Source: Mycolicibacterium litorale (GTDB lineage Bacteria; Actinomycetota; Actinomycetes; Mycobacteriales; Mycobacteriaceae). Taken from it: 64,000 nt of DNA. The notes under the pieces were generated by a model, which searched no databases, was not told the DNA's origin, and was given only the letters and a program-made list of their open reading frames with translations. Made by a program: the position numbers and the translations under genes. Where the stretch lies: positions 4,216,001 to 4,280,000 of the forward strand of contig NZ_AP023287.1 in assembly GCF_014218295.1 (NCBI RefSeq), read 5' to 3'. Positions 38,638-47,875 of the stretch are shown here, piece by piece (positions within the stretch are counted from its first letter, which is position 1; each line of letters starts with the position of its first letter).

Positions 38638-38778
38638 CTAGAGCTCATCCTGAATCGGCAGCAGCAGGGCGATGGCGTGACCATCCTCCGCCCGGATTTC
38701 GAATGAATCCCCTCGTTCGACGCTCAAGAGCACTTCGTCGAAGTTCTCTAGGAGGTCCTGCATTGCAATGATCTTCAC
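38638..38778 (-). CDS. small antitoxin-like protein (Phd-like), 46 aa
   Basis: A short frame with GTG start reads VKIIAMQDLLENFDEV then LLSVERGDSFEIRAEDG and ends IALLLPIQDEL. The pattern of a short beta strand, an acidic helix and a GxxxxI turn is like the N-terminal domain of Phd/YefM antitoxins, in which the protein represses its own promoter. No toxin gene is recognisable next to it: downstream to 38508 nothing coding is seen on that strand apart from the antisense of the replication gene. The ribosome site is weak. It may be an orphan antitoxin or a fragment. Confidence 0.4.
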   Translation of the reverse strand: MKIIAMQDLLENFDEVLLSVERGDSFEIRAEDGHAIALLLPIQDEL

Positions 38779-38898
38779 GATTGGTCCAAGGGTATGAGGT
38801 CACCGGTTACATGCCCGAGAGCAGTGAAGCACCGTGAGGCCAAAGACTGCCGCAGGCGCCACTCTCGCATTCGGCCTTGTATCAACTGGCGGAGCAGG

Positions 38899-39669
38899 TC
38901 AGGGCGTGGGAGGGCACCAAACTTCCTGGACTGCTCTGCAATCCGCGACAGCTTGCGGGTCTACGACCTCGATGTCACGAAGCACGGAATCACAATCACC
39001 CAAGGAGCACCCATGGTCGGTCAGTGCCTTCATCCAACTCACCAGCACGGTCATTGAACGAGTTCCATCCTCGGAAGATCCGGTAGCCCACGCACGACCA
39101 AACGTGGCGGCCGCACTGTCGAGAAACGCTCTGTGCACCACCCGATATGCTTTGTCGAACTCCGATCGAGCCATCCAACCGTACGCAACTAGTTGCGGCA
39201 CACCGATTTCGCGTTCGATGACGCTTGGGCTCGCAAGGCGAAGGGCAGCGCTCCACTGTTCACGAGCGGTAGCCGGGTATCCGTGTGGCGAAGTGGGCTG
39301 AAGCATCAGCAGGTACCGACCGCCTTCCGAGTAATCGGCCCGTCGCCAATCTGGGTCTCGCCCGGGCACCGCTATAGCCGGGGGCGCATGCAGGGTCGTG
39401 CGGTCCCAGGTCGGCGGCGGAGGCTGTAGCGAAGCAATTGCGCACACTCTTTTTAGTGCTGAGCTGAGCTGTCTCAGCCTGTTCGCGTAGTCCAGCAGGG
39501 GATAACTCTTTAGTGAGGTGTAGTTGCCGCACAGCTCAACCTCAGTTTGAACGTGGAACTCGCGCGTCCAGGCACATGCTTGATCGACGACGTTCGCCAG
39601 ATACGTATGCTGCCGCGCGAGCTCGGCGCGCCAAGCTTCACCATCTACCTCCTGAGGCAGCGAATCCAT
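38899..39669 (-). CDS. hypothetical protein, last gene of minus-strand operon
   Basis: The 256-residue protein is not recognised. It is soluble, rich in Trp, Ala and Arg, and mostly helical by composition. Motifs are EVELCGNYTSLKSYPLLDYANRL and a run of prolines (LQPPPPTWDR) near residue 80. The ATG lies two bases after the stop of the upstream gene (39672), so the two are co-transcribed. Before the insertion sequence arrived it was probably the last gene of the operon that begins near 44262. Confidence 0.6.
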   Translation of the reverse strand: MDSLPQEVDGEAWRAELARQHTYLANVVDQACAWTREFHVQTEVELCGNYTSLKSYPLLDYANRLRQLSSALKRVCAIASLQPPPPTWDRTTLHAPPAIAVPGRDPDWRRADYSEGGRYLLMLQPTSPHGYPATAREQWSAALRLASPSVIEREIGVPQLVAYGWMARSEFDKAYRVVHRAFLDSAAATFGRAWATGSSEDGTRSMTVLVSWMKALTDHGCSLGDCDSVLRDIEVVDPQAVADCRAVQEVWCPPTP

Positions 39670-39671
39670 TG

Positions 39672-40406
39672 TCAGGATGAACCGCCTGCAGCGTCGAAAA
39701 TTGCAGTGATCCAGCCGGTTTCCCGACTGTCGAGGTAGGCATGTGCTGCGGCGTAGATCATGTCTTCCAGCGGCAGGTCCGCCTGCATTGCCCCGCAGTT
39801 GTCGTCAGCTATCCACCCCAGGACCACCTCAAGCGCCCGGCAAATAAGCCATTGCCCCCTGTACTCTGCACAGACGGTGTCAGTGCGTTCATCTTCCCAA
39901 CCCGGCTGCACCATTCCGATGCTGAACCATTGCTGCTGAACCGCTTCGGCGAAACGGGCGCGGTCCGAAGCGTCTACTCTGCCGTCTGCTGCAGCCGGCC
40001 ATACCGAGTCGAAGTTCGGCGGAATTCGGGGGCCACCGTCGGCGACGATCGCAAGGCGCGCGTCGGAAACGATTGCTTCCGTGACCAGTTTGGCGGCTCG
40101 CTGGGTAAGCCCTCTGGCACGAAGTTGCGCTACACGCTCGAAAAGGTCGGGGTACTCCCGCTCCAATCGGTGCGGAGTATTCGCGTTGGCGATAGCGTCC
40201 CGTTTTCCGATTGAGGCGGGCATGGACATACCGGAGCAGGTGGCCCATTCAGTGCCCCAGCGTTGCGCGGCAGTCATGAGCGCTGTTACGTCAGACCAGG
40301 TGGTCGCTGCAGCGGCTAAGCGCCAGCCAGCCGGCTCCGCGGCCTTGACTTCTGCGAAGGAGTTGAGTCCCGCATAGTGGTGTAGCGCGGTTGCTGGGTT
40401 CGTCAT
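39672..40406 (-). CDS. hypothetical protein, possibly the severed C-terminal part of the IS-split gene
   Basis: The 244-residue protein begins [20 protein letters not shown] and is helical, with [28 protein letters not shown] in the middle. Its frame is open upstream of the ATG (GRFTSITDT) up to the insertion sequence, whose left end is about 30 bp away. The protein across the IS (41730-43445) runs into the other IS end. It is therefore likely that this was the C-terminal half of one large gene. In mycobacterial relatives a DUF5631-type domain follows DUF5632; whether this segment is that domain needs an alignment. It may still be translated from its own ATG. Confidence 0.55.
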   Translation of the reverse strand: MTNPATALHHYAGLNSFAEVKAAEPAGWRLAAAATTWSDVTALMTAAQRWGTEWATCSGMSMPASIGKRDAIANANTPHRLEREYPDLFERVAQLRARGLTQRAAKLVTEAIVSDARLAIVADGGPRIPPNFDSVWPAAADGRVDASDRARFAEAVQQQWFSIGMVQPGWEDERTDTVCAEYRGQWLICRALEVVLGWIADDNCGAMQADLPLEDMIYAAAHAYLDSRETGWITAIFDAAGGSS

Positions 40407-40436
40407 CGTGTCGGTGATGGACGTAAAGCGGCCACC

Positions 40437-41748
40437 GCGTGATCCTTCGAGTCAACCTTCCACAGAATCCTCGAGGAGCATCACGATGACCGCACCCCAT
40501 ATTGTCGACCCTGCGGGCCTTCTTGGCGAGGCCCTGTCCGAAGCTTCACCGGATCTGATGCGCTCGCTGCTGCAGACGGTCATCAACGCTCTGCTGTCGG
40601 CGGATGCTGATGCCGTCGTGGGCGCCGAATGGGGCCAGCCCACACCGGGGCGCCGCGCCCAGCGCAACGGGTATCGCCACCGCGGCCTGGACACCCGGGT
40701 GGGCACCATCGATGTCGCAGTCCCGAAGTTGCGCAAGGGAACCTACTTTCCCGACTGGCTGCTCGAACGCCGCAAGCGGGCCGAATCCGCGCTGATCACC
40801 GTGGTGGCCGACTGCTACTTGGCCGGGGTCTCGACGCGGCGGATGGACAAGCTGGTCAAGACCCTGGGCATCGACTCGCTAAGCAAATCGCAGGTCAGCC
40901 GCATGGCCGCCGACCTCGATGAACACGTCGAGCAGTTCCGCCACCGCCCACTCGATGCTGCTGGCCCGTTCACCTTCGTCGCTGCTGATGCGTTGACGAT
41001 GAAGGTCCGCGAAGGCGGCCGGGTCGTCAACGGGGTCGTGCTGGTGGCCACGGGAGTCAACGGTGACGGACACCGCGAAGTCCTGGGCATGCGAGTGGTC
41101 ACCAGCGAGACCGGCCCGGCCTGGAACGAGTTCTTCGCCGACCTGGTCGCCCGCGGGCTGGCCGGCGTGCGACTGGTCACCAGCGACGCCCACGCCGGGC
41201 TACGCGAGGCGATCGCGGCCAACCTGCCCGGCGCGACCTGGCAGCGCTGTCGCACCCACTACGCGGCCAACCTGATGAGCATCTGCCCCAAGAGCATGTG
41301 GCCGGCGGTCAAAGCCATGCTGCACAGCGTCTACGACCAACCCGACGCCCCCGCAGTGGCCGCGCAATTCGACCGGCTCATCGACTACGTCACCGACAAA
41401 CTGCCCGCCGTGGCCGAACACCTCAGTGCCGCACGCGAAGACATCCTGGCCTTCACCGCGTTCCCCAAAGATGTCTGGACCCAGATCTGGTCCAACAACC
41501 CCGCCGAACGCCTCAACAAAGAGATCCGCCGCCGCACCGACGCCGTCGGGATCTTCCCCAACCGCGACGCCATCGTCCGCCTCGTCGGCGCAGTCCTAGC
41601 CGAACAGAACGACGAATGGGCCGAAGGCCGCCGCTACCTCGGCCTCGACATCCTCGCCCGCTGCCGCCTAACCACCATCACCAACGACAACCCCGAGATA
41701 GGAGCCCACGACATGCCCGCACTCACCGCCTAACCCACCGGATCACGC
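40437..41748 (+). mobile_element. IS256-family insertion sequence, IS1081-like
   Basis: The element is about 1.31 kb with a single transposase. Terminal inverted repeats include GCGTGATCC at the left end and its complement GGATCACGC at the right end, followed by less perfect pairing. The flanking 8-9 bases differ on the two sides (left ...CGGCCACC, right AGCACTAC...), so no target-site duplication is visible. It lies inside a minus-strand operon and appears to cut one gene in two. Confidence 0.8.
40486..41733 (+). CDS. IS256-family transposase (IS1081-like)
   Basis: The 415-residue transposase is full length for IS1081-type members. DDE residues lie in [21 protein letters not shown] and [15 protein letters not shown]. 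Family blocks [53 protein letters not shown] and FTAFPKDVW are intact. A GAGGAG site precedes the ATG at 40486. No frameshift or internal stop is seen, so it should be active. It moves the element by a cut/copy mechanism with a circular intermediate, as is known for IS256. Confidence 0.93.
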   Translation: MTAPHIVDPAGLLGEALSEASPDLMRSLLQTVINALLSADADAVVGAEWGQPTPGRRAQRNGYRHRGLDTRVGTIDVAVPKLRKGTYFPDWLLERRKRAESALITVVADCYLAGVSTRRMDKLVKTLGIDSLSKSQVSRMAADLDEHVEQFRHRPLDAAGPFTFVAADALTMKVREGGRVVNGVVLVATGVNGDGHREVLGMRVVTSETGPAWNEFFADLVARGLAGVRLVTSDAHAGLREAIAANLPGATWQRCRTHYAANLMSICPKSMWPAVKAMLHSVYDQPDAPAVAAQFDRLIDYVTDKLPAVAEHLSAAREDILAFTAFPKDVWTQIWSNNPAERLNKEIRRRTDAVGIFPNRDAIVRLVGAVLAEQNDEWAEGRRYLGLDILARCRLTTITNDNPEIGAHDMPALTA

Positions 41749-43445
41749 AGCACTACACCACATCCCGGGACTTGACCTGCGAAGGCGATCAGTGTCGCAG
41801 CCGGATCGAGATTTCCGATCCATCGGCTACGAAAGCCCTCTCCAATAGCTTGGTCAGACCAGAGCATCCGCACGCCCTTCGGGACCACAATCCCCGCGGG
41901 GACGTAACCCGCACCGTGATGTGTCAGCGCCACAACATGCCGATCGCCAGCCGCTGAATACATCAGGCCGACGGCCCACAGTGCGAAGGTTCGGCAGGAT
42001 TCGGTGGCGTACAACAGTTCCCACGCCAACCGTTTAACCGTCTGTAGATCGCTCGACTCGTTGCGCCGCCGTTCCAAGTCCCGGGCCGCCGCGGCCGCTA
42101 CCCGGGACGGCAGCGTCGCGGCGGGAGTTGTCAACGCTGCCGTCGCGACCGATGCGGCGGCAGGCGCCATTGAGGTGTGAGCGCCGCCAATCAATGGGAC
42201 AGCACCGGCGGCCGGTGGAATTGCGGCCGGAACTGAAGGCGGCGGACCCAGCGGCCCCGGGGGCAGCAAGGGTGCTGAAACGGCTGGATAGGGATTAGTA
42301 CTCGACACTACCTGCGGCCCGGCAATAGACGCTGGCACGGCACCCGTGGTCGCCCCTATTGACGGATGCCAGATTCCACTCGGAGATGCCGCCGGCTGCG
42401 CCGGTGTCGCAGTGGCTACGAAAGCAGGAATGCTAGTCGTCTGAGCGCCGGTGACCGATGACAGCGGCGCAGGACCACTTGCAGGCATGACCCCTTGCAG
42501 CGCGACAGCAGGAGACGGCGATGCAGATACTGCCGGTCGTACCGAACCCGACTGCGACATTCCTCCAGTGCCCGATCCCGGTAGCGGCGATGCCGAACTT
42601 CCGAACGCGGCCAACGAGCCTATGGAAGAGGAACGTCCTGGTCCGGCGAGGCCTACCCCACTGCTTCCGATGTCACCAACCGCGGCTACGGACGCAGGAC
42701 TGGCGCTCTGCGCCGGGGGGTGCGGTGACAGCGATGAAGGACCAGGGGTAGGCCCGGTGCTGACTCGCGGCGCAGTGTTACCAGACCTGGATTCGGCATC
42801 AGACGGGTCTGGCACCGAAAGACGAGGCTGCGTATCACCGGTCTCCACTGCTGCCTCGGGCGGACGCTCAGGCGATTCGTCGGACCGCTTATCGGTCGAC
42901 CGATCGTCATCGCCGGTACTAAACGGATCGCCATTCGAGGGTCCCTCCGGCAGAGGCGTAAATCCCTGGACGAATTGCACAGTTAAAGCGCGGATCTCAT
43001 CGGCGGCCCCTACTGCGATTCCTCGCGCCCGCGCGGCAGCACTGGTAATGATGTTGATAGCAGTGGGACTTCTGCTCGGCACGTGTACCAGTTGTTGATG
43101 TGCCTCAGCATCAATCGTGTCAATCATCAGCTCAGCACTCATCTGGATCGCCGCAACACTCTGCATCAGATCAGCGGCAGCCTTATCCGCGTCGGCCTTA
43201 TCGTCGGCCCGAACCTGAATACGCCTGTAGGCAGCGTGCATTGCTTCGAAACCATTTGAATGCGCCACCCCGACAACCTGCAAGCCATGCAAGGCGACCC
43301 GGTGAGCATCTGCTGCAGCCGCAGTCGCCATCGCCAGACGACGTTGAGCAGCAGCCCGTCCTTCAGATTGCTCGCGGGTGACCGGCCATACATCGGGCGC
43401 CACGATGAAGCGTGAATAGCTACGAGCGGGTGGTGAAGCGGCCAT
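41730..43445 (-). pseudogene. large Pro/Ala/Ser-rich protein with DUF5632-like C-terminus, interrupted by IS
   Basis: 571 codons remain. Residues 1-165 are a helical, Ala-rich domain (HAAYRRIQVRADDKADADKAAADLM). About 165-450 is a low-complexity Pro/Ala/Ser/Gly region. Residues 455-565 resemble the DUF5632 domain of mycobacterial proteins such as Rv3899c and Rv2082 (ELLYATESCRTFALWAVG, HHGAGYVPAGIVVPKGV). Such genes lie in clusters with ESX/type VII secretion-like genes. The last residues (LRDPVG-stop) are encoded by the IS end, so the natural C-terminus is lost. The ATG overlaps the upstream stop by one base (TAATG), a coupled start. Confidence 0.65.
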
Positions 43446-43969
43446 TAGCCGACCCCCGTTGCTTCGCAGGCACTTTCAGCGGCCCGCAGGGCACTCGAGT
43501 ACTGATCAACCATGTCGTTGGAAATGGAGGCGGGTTCACGGCGCAAATCTGCGTCGACCACAGCCACGATCGACCGCCGGACATCAGCGAGGGCATCAAC
43601 AATTTCTCGTGGTGCGCCTGGACCTAGCCGGGTGGCCATATAGTTCAACTCCGCACCCACCGCGCTGAAGTAGTAGCCCTGCACCCCCAGGCTTTCTGAT
43701 GACTCCCAGTCATTGGCCCGGTCGACGCGATCGATGAAGGCGCCACGCGCAATCCCAACACCGCTCTTGAAGTTCCTCAGGCCAACACACGCCTCAATTG
43801 CTGCGTCGTGCTTTTCTGAGGGCTCCGCAGCAGACGTGGACGAGGTCGACGGCCTTATCGCGTTTTCAGACTGCCCACGTGGGAAGATATTGAGACTCAC
43901 AGCGAGTGACATGATGGCAACCACGGTGCTAACGACCGCGAGGTAGAACGCCAGCTTGCTCACAGTCAC
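43445..43969 (-). CDS. hypothetical membrane-anchored protein
   Basis: The 174-residue protein has one N-terminal membrane segment (LAFYLAVVSTVVAIMSLAVSLNI, residues 6-28). A Ser/Thr-rich linker and a helical, acidic extracellular part of about 125 residues with two Cys (EACVGLRNF and SACEATG) follow. It is translationally coupled on both sides: GTGA overlap with the upstream gene, TAATG with the downstream one. This middle gene of the operon could be a secretion-associated membrane protein, as found in the Rv3901c-Rv3899c cluster; function unknown. Confidence 0.65.
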   Translation of the reverse strand: MTVSKLAFYLAVVSTVVAIMSLAVSLNIFPRGQSENAIRPSTSSTSAAEPSEKHDAAIEACVGLRNFKSGVGIARGAFIDRVDRANDWESSESLGVQGYYFSAVGAELNYMATRLGPGAPREIVDALADVRRSIVAVVDADLRREPASISNDMVDQYSSALRAAESACEATGVG

Positions 43970-44262
43970 TCCACCACGGATCGAAGCTGTGTCGCGTTCA
44001 GTTCATCAACGACAACAAGGGAATTAACTGCTGCGGCTGCTGCAGTGCTCAATGCTTCAACCCGCAGAAGAAGCCCCGCCGCGTGACCCTGCTGGGCAGC
44101 GATAGAAGTGAAGTCTGCGAGGCCGGCTGCGGCGTCGATGATGGACAGCCTGCCGCTAGCGATTGGACCAGCCGGTTCAACAGACGCGGCGTCTGAACCG
44201 GCCACGCCAGCTGCCGCAATTCCGCCCCACGCGGTGGCCGGCTGCAGATCTAGACGCTCCAT
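43966..44262 (-). CDS. small ESX/EspC-like protein, candidate secretion-associated factor
   Basis: The 98-residue product starts MERLDLQPATAWGG and is two Ala-rich helical stretches, the length and helix content of WXG100/EspC-type (DUF2580) mycobacterial proteins. A WxG-like WGG lies near residue 13, before the first long helix and not between the helices, so the assignment is tentative. The ATG at 44262 gives the best N-terminus; the frame stays open to 44313. Its stop overlaps the start of the membrane protein (GTGA). It leads the minus-strand operon. Confidence 0.5.
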   Translation of the reverse strand: MERLDLQPATAWGGIAAAGVAGSDAASVEPAGPIASGRLSIIDAAAGLADFTSIAAQQGHAAGLLLRVEALSTAAAAAVNSLVVVDELNATQLRSVVE

Positions 44263-44550
44263 GACTTCATAAACTACCGCTTGGCACAGACACTTCGCCA
44301 CAGCTGAGCACACATTCGTTCAGCGTATAGTCCCAGTTCAGTGGGCTGATCTGCACTTTCAAGCAAACAGGACACTGCCAGCCGCGTCATGTCCAGAACG
44401 TTTGATTCCAACCGAACTCTCATATGTCAGGATCAGTCACGCTGGGATTGATGCCGCCGCCTGTTTGCATGGCCAGCCATGCCCCATCAAGTGAAGGCGG
44501 AACACGACATGCTTCGCATCTGACGGGGTAGCGCCGAGCCAGGGTACGCG

Positions 44551-45423
44551 TTAACTCCTATTTGGATAGACCACTTTGCCGAGTTCTCGGGCGGCCTCAA
44601 ATGTGCTGCGGTCCAACTCTTTACGCCGTGCCCGCTCAGCCACACTCGACAATAGTATCTTCATGGCGTCCGCGTTTTGGAGCGCGAATTCTACCGCGTC
44701 GCATGCGGAACGAATTACCGGAGCGGTGGCACCGTGTTGTTGTGTACTCGATGCACTTCGGACGGCAGCACGAGGAACCTCGACGATGCGAATCGGTTCT
44801 CCGTGCCGCTGTGCTGCTGTACGCGCCGCCGAGGCGTCTCTGCGGCACGTGTCAGAGCAATAGCGACGCGGACGCCCCCGCCGGGAAGTGACTTCGGGAT
44901 CCAGCATGACCGCATCGCAACGGACGCACCGATTCGGATCGGATGTCGGGTAGTTGTCCGCTGCGATCGGTTGATGATGGTCAACGCCAACTGCGCTATG
45001 GCTCCCCAAACTTGCGCCGTTTGCGCTTAGAGCCGCGGCGTTTCGAGACTCCGTTGCACGCTGCGCGCCGCCCGCGTCAGCACGCGCTCTGCGAAGGACA
45101 TTTTGGAGGTCGCGAACCTCGACCTCCGCGAGAGTAGCGATCGACGCGATCGTCTGACCGCGTTCCCTCATCCGCCCGGTAACCGTTTGCAGGTTGACGA
45201 AGTGACTCACACGCTTGCGGGCTGCGTCCATGCGCACGTTTTCATTCACTTGATCGAGGCGCACAGTCTCCCAAGCGTCAACGGCGCGCAGCCGCTGGAG
45301 CAGCACACGAACCGAGGCGGCATCGTCTACGTTGGCACGTTCAAGGTTCGCGCGTTTCTCGTTCGCCCTGCGCTGCGCTTCCACCGCACGCTTGCGCGCC
45401 CGCAACTTCTCACTTCCGCTCAT
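44551..45423 (-). CDS. zinc-binding HTH protein, likely element regulator
   Basis: The 290-residue protein begins with a highly basic, coiled-coil-like region (KLRARKRAVEAQRRANEKRAN, residues 5-30). A helix-turn-helix-like stretch (RERGQTIASIATLAEVEVRDLQNVLRRA, near 85-112) and a treble-clef zinc motif follow: CVRCDAVMLDPEVTSRRGR then RYCSDTCRRDASAAR (near 168-200). The zinc part resembles HNH-free zinc ribbons in phage and plasmid DNA-binding proteins. It lies about 290 bp upstream of the secretion-like operon on the same strand and may activate it. GC is lower than in the backbone. Confidence 0.55.
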   Translation of the reverse strand: MSGSEKLRARKRAVEAQRRANEKRANLERANVDDAASVRVLLQRLRAVDAWETVRLDQVNENVRMDAARKRVSHFVNLQTVTGRMRERGQTIASIATLAEVEVRDLQNVLRRARADAGGAQRATESRNAAALSANGASLGSHSAVGVDHHQPIAADNYPTSDPNRCVRCDAVMLDPEVTSRRGRPRRYCSDTCRRDASAARTAAQRHGEPIRIVEVPRAAVRSASSTQQHGATAPVIRSACDAVEFALQNADAMKILLSSVAERARRKELDRSTFEAARELGKVVYPNRS

Positions 45424-45589
45424 AGACGCAAACGTAGGCCGGGCCGCGCGCTATCGTCCACCACCACAGCCACATTCGCGAGCAACTAGGGCTGGCTGCT
45501 CGGAATCTCCGAACTGCCTACGATGCCACCGCGCCATCTACGCAGGGAGAGTCGGTTACTACACCAGTCAGCGGCAAGCCGATTAACCG

Positions 45590-46510
45590 TCAGTCGTCGA
45601 CGGTTGTTTCGACCTCACGGCGGCTTATGTAGTTGCCGCGCGCCGCGCGCCTCTCTGCGTCGGCGACGTCAGCGTTGAACGTGGCGGCGAACTCTGTGTA
45701 CTTGACGTCGAGCAGGCGCTCGTCAGGCGGCGCGGGTTGCACGGCGGCTGGAATTGTGAGGGCGTAGTAGGCGTAGCGGCTGTCGAGACGGTTTTCCGGC
45801 ACCAAGGTGATTAGCCGTGGGGTGAGGCCGCACTCTGCCGCCAGGTTCCAAAACTCTTCGATGGTGAAGGTGGTGGTCGATGCGAGGTTTCGGTCGTAGG
45901 CTGTCCCGGCGAAGCCGCGGGTCCGACGATCGCTGGTGTGGTACTTGATTTGGACCAGCGCCGTGCCTCCGGGGGCCAACACGGTGCGGGCGATTTTAAG
46001 GATGGCCCGTACCGCGTTCGCGCCCGTCGTTAGCTCGATCACGTATAGACACAGGAAGACATCGCAGCTGCCCGCCAATCCGACGGTGGCTTGTTCGGGG
46101 CAGGCGAGGTCGATGCGCCGTGTCTCGACGGGTGTCGTGCACGTTGCGCGGACTTGTCGGACGCATTCGTCGAGGTTTTCTTGGGAGATGTCGGCGGCGA
46201 TGAAGCGCTGCGCATGGGGGGCGAAAGCCACGGCGTTTGCCCCGCCGCCGGCGCCCCACTCCATCACCGTGTTCGGGCTGGGCGAATTAAGGGCTCGGGC
46301 GAAGGTTTCATAGATCTTCCAGTGGTCGTCACCAACCTCCAGCCAGGCTTGATCGCCGATTCCGTTGCGCCAGTGTGAATTCGCTTCCCAGGCCGATCCT
46401 GTGGGCGCAGACCAGTAGCGGGCGGCTTGCCCGGCGATCCGGTTCCGGAATCGCCGCCTTCCCGCTGCTGCCAGCGCTGCTGCCAGGATTCGCTCGCCTC
46501 GCACTGCCAC
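45590..46510 (-). CDS. SAM-dependent methyltransferase
   Basis: The 306-residue protein has a class I methyltransferase core: motif I VMEWGAGGGANAVAFAP, acidic AADIS, VFLCLYVIELT, and LAPGGTALVQIKYHTSD. A preceding segment has YWSAPTGSAWEANSHWRNGIG. The GTG at 46510 lies seven bases after GGAGG and is the likely start; the frame is open further upstream. It is divergent from the AAA/subtilase pair. Substrate unknown: the core looks more like a small-molecule or sugar methyltransferase than a DNA methylase, since no NPPY-type motif is seen. Confidence 0.72.
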   Translation of the reverse strand: MAVRGERILAAALAAAGRRRFRNRIAGQAARYWSAPTGSAWEANSHWRNGIGDQAWLEVGDDHWKIYETFARALNSPSPNTVMEWGAGGGANAVAFAPHAQRFIAADISQENLDECVRQVRATCTTPVETRRIDLACPEQATVGLAGSCDVFLCLYVIELTTGANAVRAILKIARTVLAPGGTALVQIKYHTSDRRTRGFAGTAYDRNLASTTTFTIEEFWNLAAECGLTPRLITLVPENRLDSRYAYYALTIPAAVQPAPPDERLLDVKYTEFAATFNADVADAERRAARGNYISRREVETTVDD

Positions 46511-46912
46511 GTCGATACCTCCGGTCAAGGACTTGTTTCCGGTTGGGCTGACAGTAACCGGCCTTCCCTGGACGTGGCCGCCTTCGACGCCGGACCGACC
46601 CCGCATTAGTCGCCGCCCTCTAGGACGCGATGATCAGCCCGCCGATTGGAACGGGTGTCGCGTCCACACCAATCAGCTAGTCAACCAGCGCCGACCATCG
46701 CTAGCGGCACACCACTGCGCCTCCAGAGACACCTCCGGGCAGCTTGTGGGCCAGCCAGCGCGCGGCCGGTGGCCGAGCGGGCAAGGAATCCTCGGACAGC
46801 TATCTGGAGGCTGTTGGCGCTGCTAGAGAGCACCACATTGTGCGGCGCTGAACCCGCGGTGGTGCGCGCATCTGCAATGATCGAGCGAGCGGCATTGTGC
46901 AAGGAGGGGGCC
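46511..46912. other. intergenic region, 402 bp, upstream of AAA/protease pair
   Basis: No convincing gene. The frame open from 46646 to the AAA gene has no domain and no ribosome site. The last ten bases form AAGGAGGGGG, a strong ribosome-binding site for the AAA gene. The promoters of both divergent genes should lie here. Confidence 0.5.
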
Positions 46913-47875
46913 ATGGCGAGGTCTGACCTGGTGATTGATCTGGTCGAGGCGCAGCAGCGTGGCGACGTCGCCCGCTTTCGCATGCTGGTGGAGGCGATCA
47001 TCGCCGAGGAGCGCAACAATCAGCACCATCTTGTGGCTGATCGTCTGTCCGAATTGATCACCACTGCCGGTGCTCGCAGCCTGCTCGCCCGTGATGACAC
47101 CGCCCGCCAGGTCGCTGATCTGGTCACCGAAATTGTGCCTAAGCGGCGATTGTCAGAGGTGCATCTGGCGCCTGCCGTCACGGCGGCGGTGACCGAGATC
47201 ATCGAGGAGCATCACCGTAGCGAGCTTCTCCGCAGCCACGGCCTGGAACCGCGTAACCGCATCCTTTTGGAAGGTCCGCCTGGTAACGGTAAAACCTCGC
47301 TTGCTGAAGCATTGGCAGCGGAGCTGATGGTGCCGTTCTACGCCGTGCGTTACGAGGGAGTTGTATCTAGCTTTCTCGGAGAGACAACGAGTCGAATCGA
47401 TCACGTTTTCGAGTTCGCAAGGACTCGGCGCTGCGTGCTCTTTTTCGACGAGTTCGACACCATCGCAAAGGAGCGCTCCGACGCGCACGAAACCGGCGAA
47501 ATCAAGCGCGTCGTTTCGACGTTGCTCCTACAGATCGATCGCTTGCCCTCCCACGTCGTCGCCGTCTGCGCGACCAACCATGGCGAACTGCTCGACCGCG
47601 CGGCGTGGCGCCGCTTTCAGGTGCGTTTAACACTGCCTCCCCCGTCGCGCATACAGGCCACGGCTTTTCTCGAGCAGCTGCGTATGCGGCTCGGCGGGAA
47701 CCTCGGTATGGCGCCGCGCACCCTCGCCGACAAGCTTGCGGGCGCCAGCTACGCCGACATTGAGGAGTTCGCGCTGGATGTCATGCGGCGCTATGTGTTG
47801 TCGCTACCCGATGGCCGTGTCGAGGATGTGGTGCGCGAACGGCTCAAGCAGCGCAACGCCATGAGGGAGATGTGA
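46913..47875 (+). CDS. ietA: AAA ATPase of an IetAS-type pair
   Basis: The 320-residue protein has a helical N-terminal part (about 100 residues) and one AAA domain: Walker A LEGPPGNGKTSLAE near residue 120, Walker B CVLFFDEFDTIAKER near 174, sensor 1 VVAVCATNHGE, and arginine-finger region DRAAWRRFQVRL. AAA proteins of this length paired with a subtilisin-like protease form the IetAS system, first described on Agrobacterium Ti plasmids as a plasmid-incompatibility/elimination pair and later reported as an anti-phage system. A strong AAGGAGGGGG site precedes the ATG. The stop overlaps the protease start (GTGA). Mechanism is unknown to me in detail. Confidence 0.8.
   Translation: MARSDLVIDLVEAQQRGDVARFRMLVEAIIAEERNNQHHLVADRLSELITTAGARSLLARDDTARQVADLVTEIVPKRRLSEVHLAPAVTAAVTEIIEEHHRSELLRSHGLEPRNRILLEGPPGNGKTSLAEALAAELMVPFYAVRYEGVVSSFLGETTSRIDHVFEFARTRRCVLFFDEFDTIAKERSDAHETGEIKRVVSTLLLQIDRLPSHVVAVCATNHGELLDRAAWRRFQVRLTLPPPSRIQATAFLEQLRMRLGGNLGMAPRTLADKLAGASYADIEEFALDVMRRYVLSLPDGRVEDVVRERLKQRNAMREM

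Noticed and set aside
38277..38684. Minus-strand frame next to the antitoxin-like ORF as a toxin
   Set aside because: Mostly antisense to the replication protein gene, Arg-rich, no toxin motif.
42451..43098. Plus-strand frame opposite the Pro/Ala-rich gene
   Set aside because: Low-complexity mirror of the repeats on the other strand; no ribosome site.
46646..46912. N-terminal extension of the AAA gene
   Set aside because: Protein-like pattern begins only at the ATG after AAGGAGGGGG.
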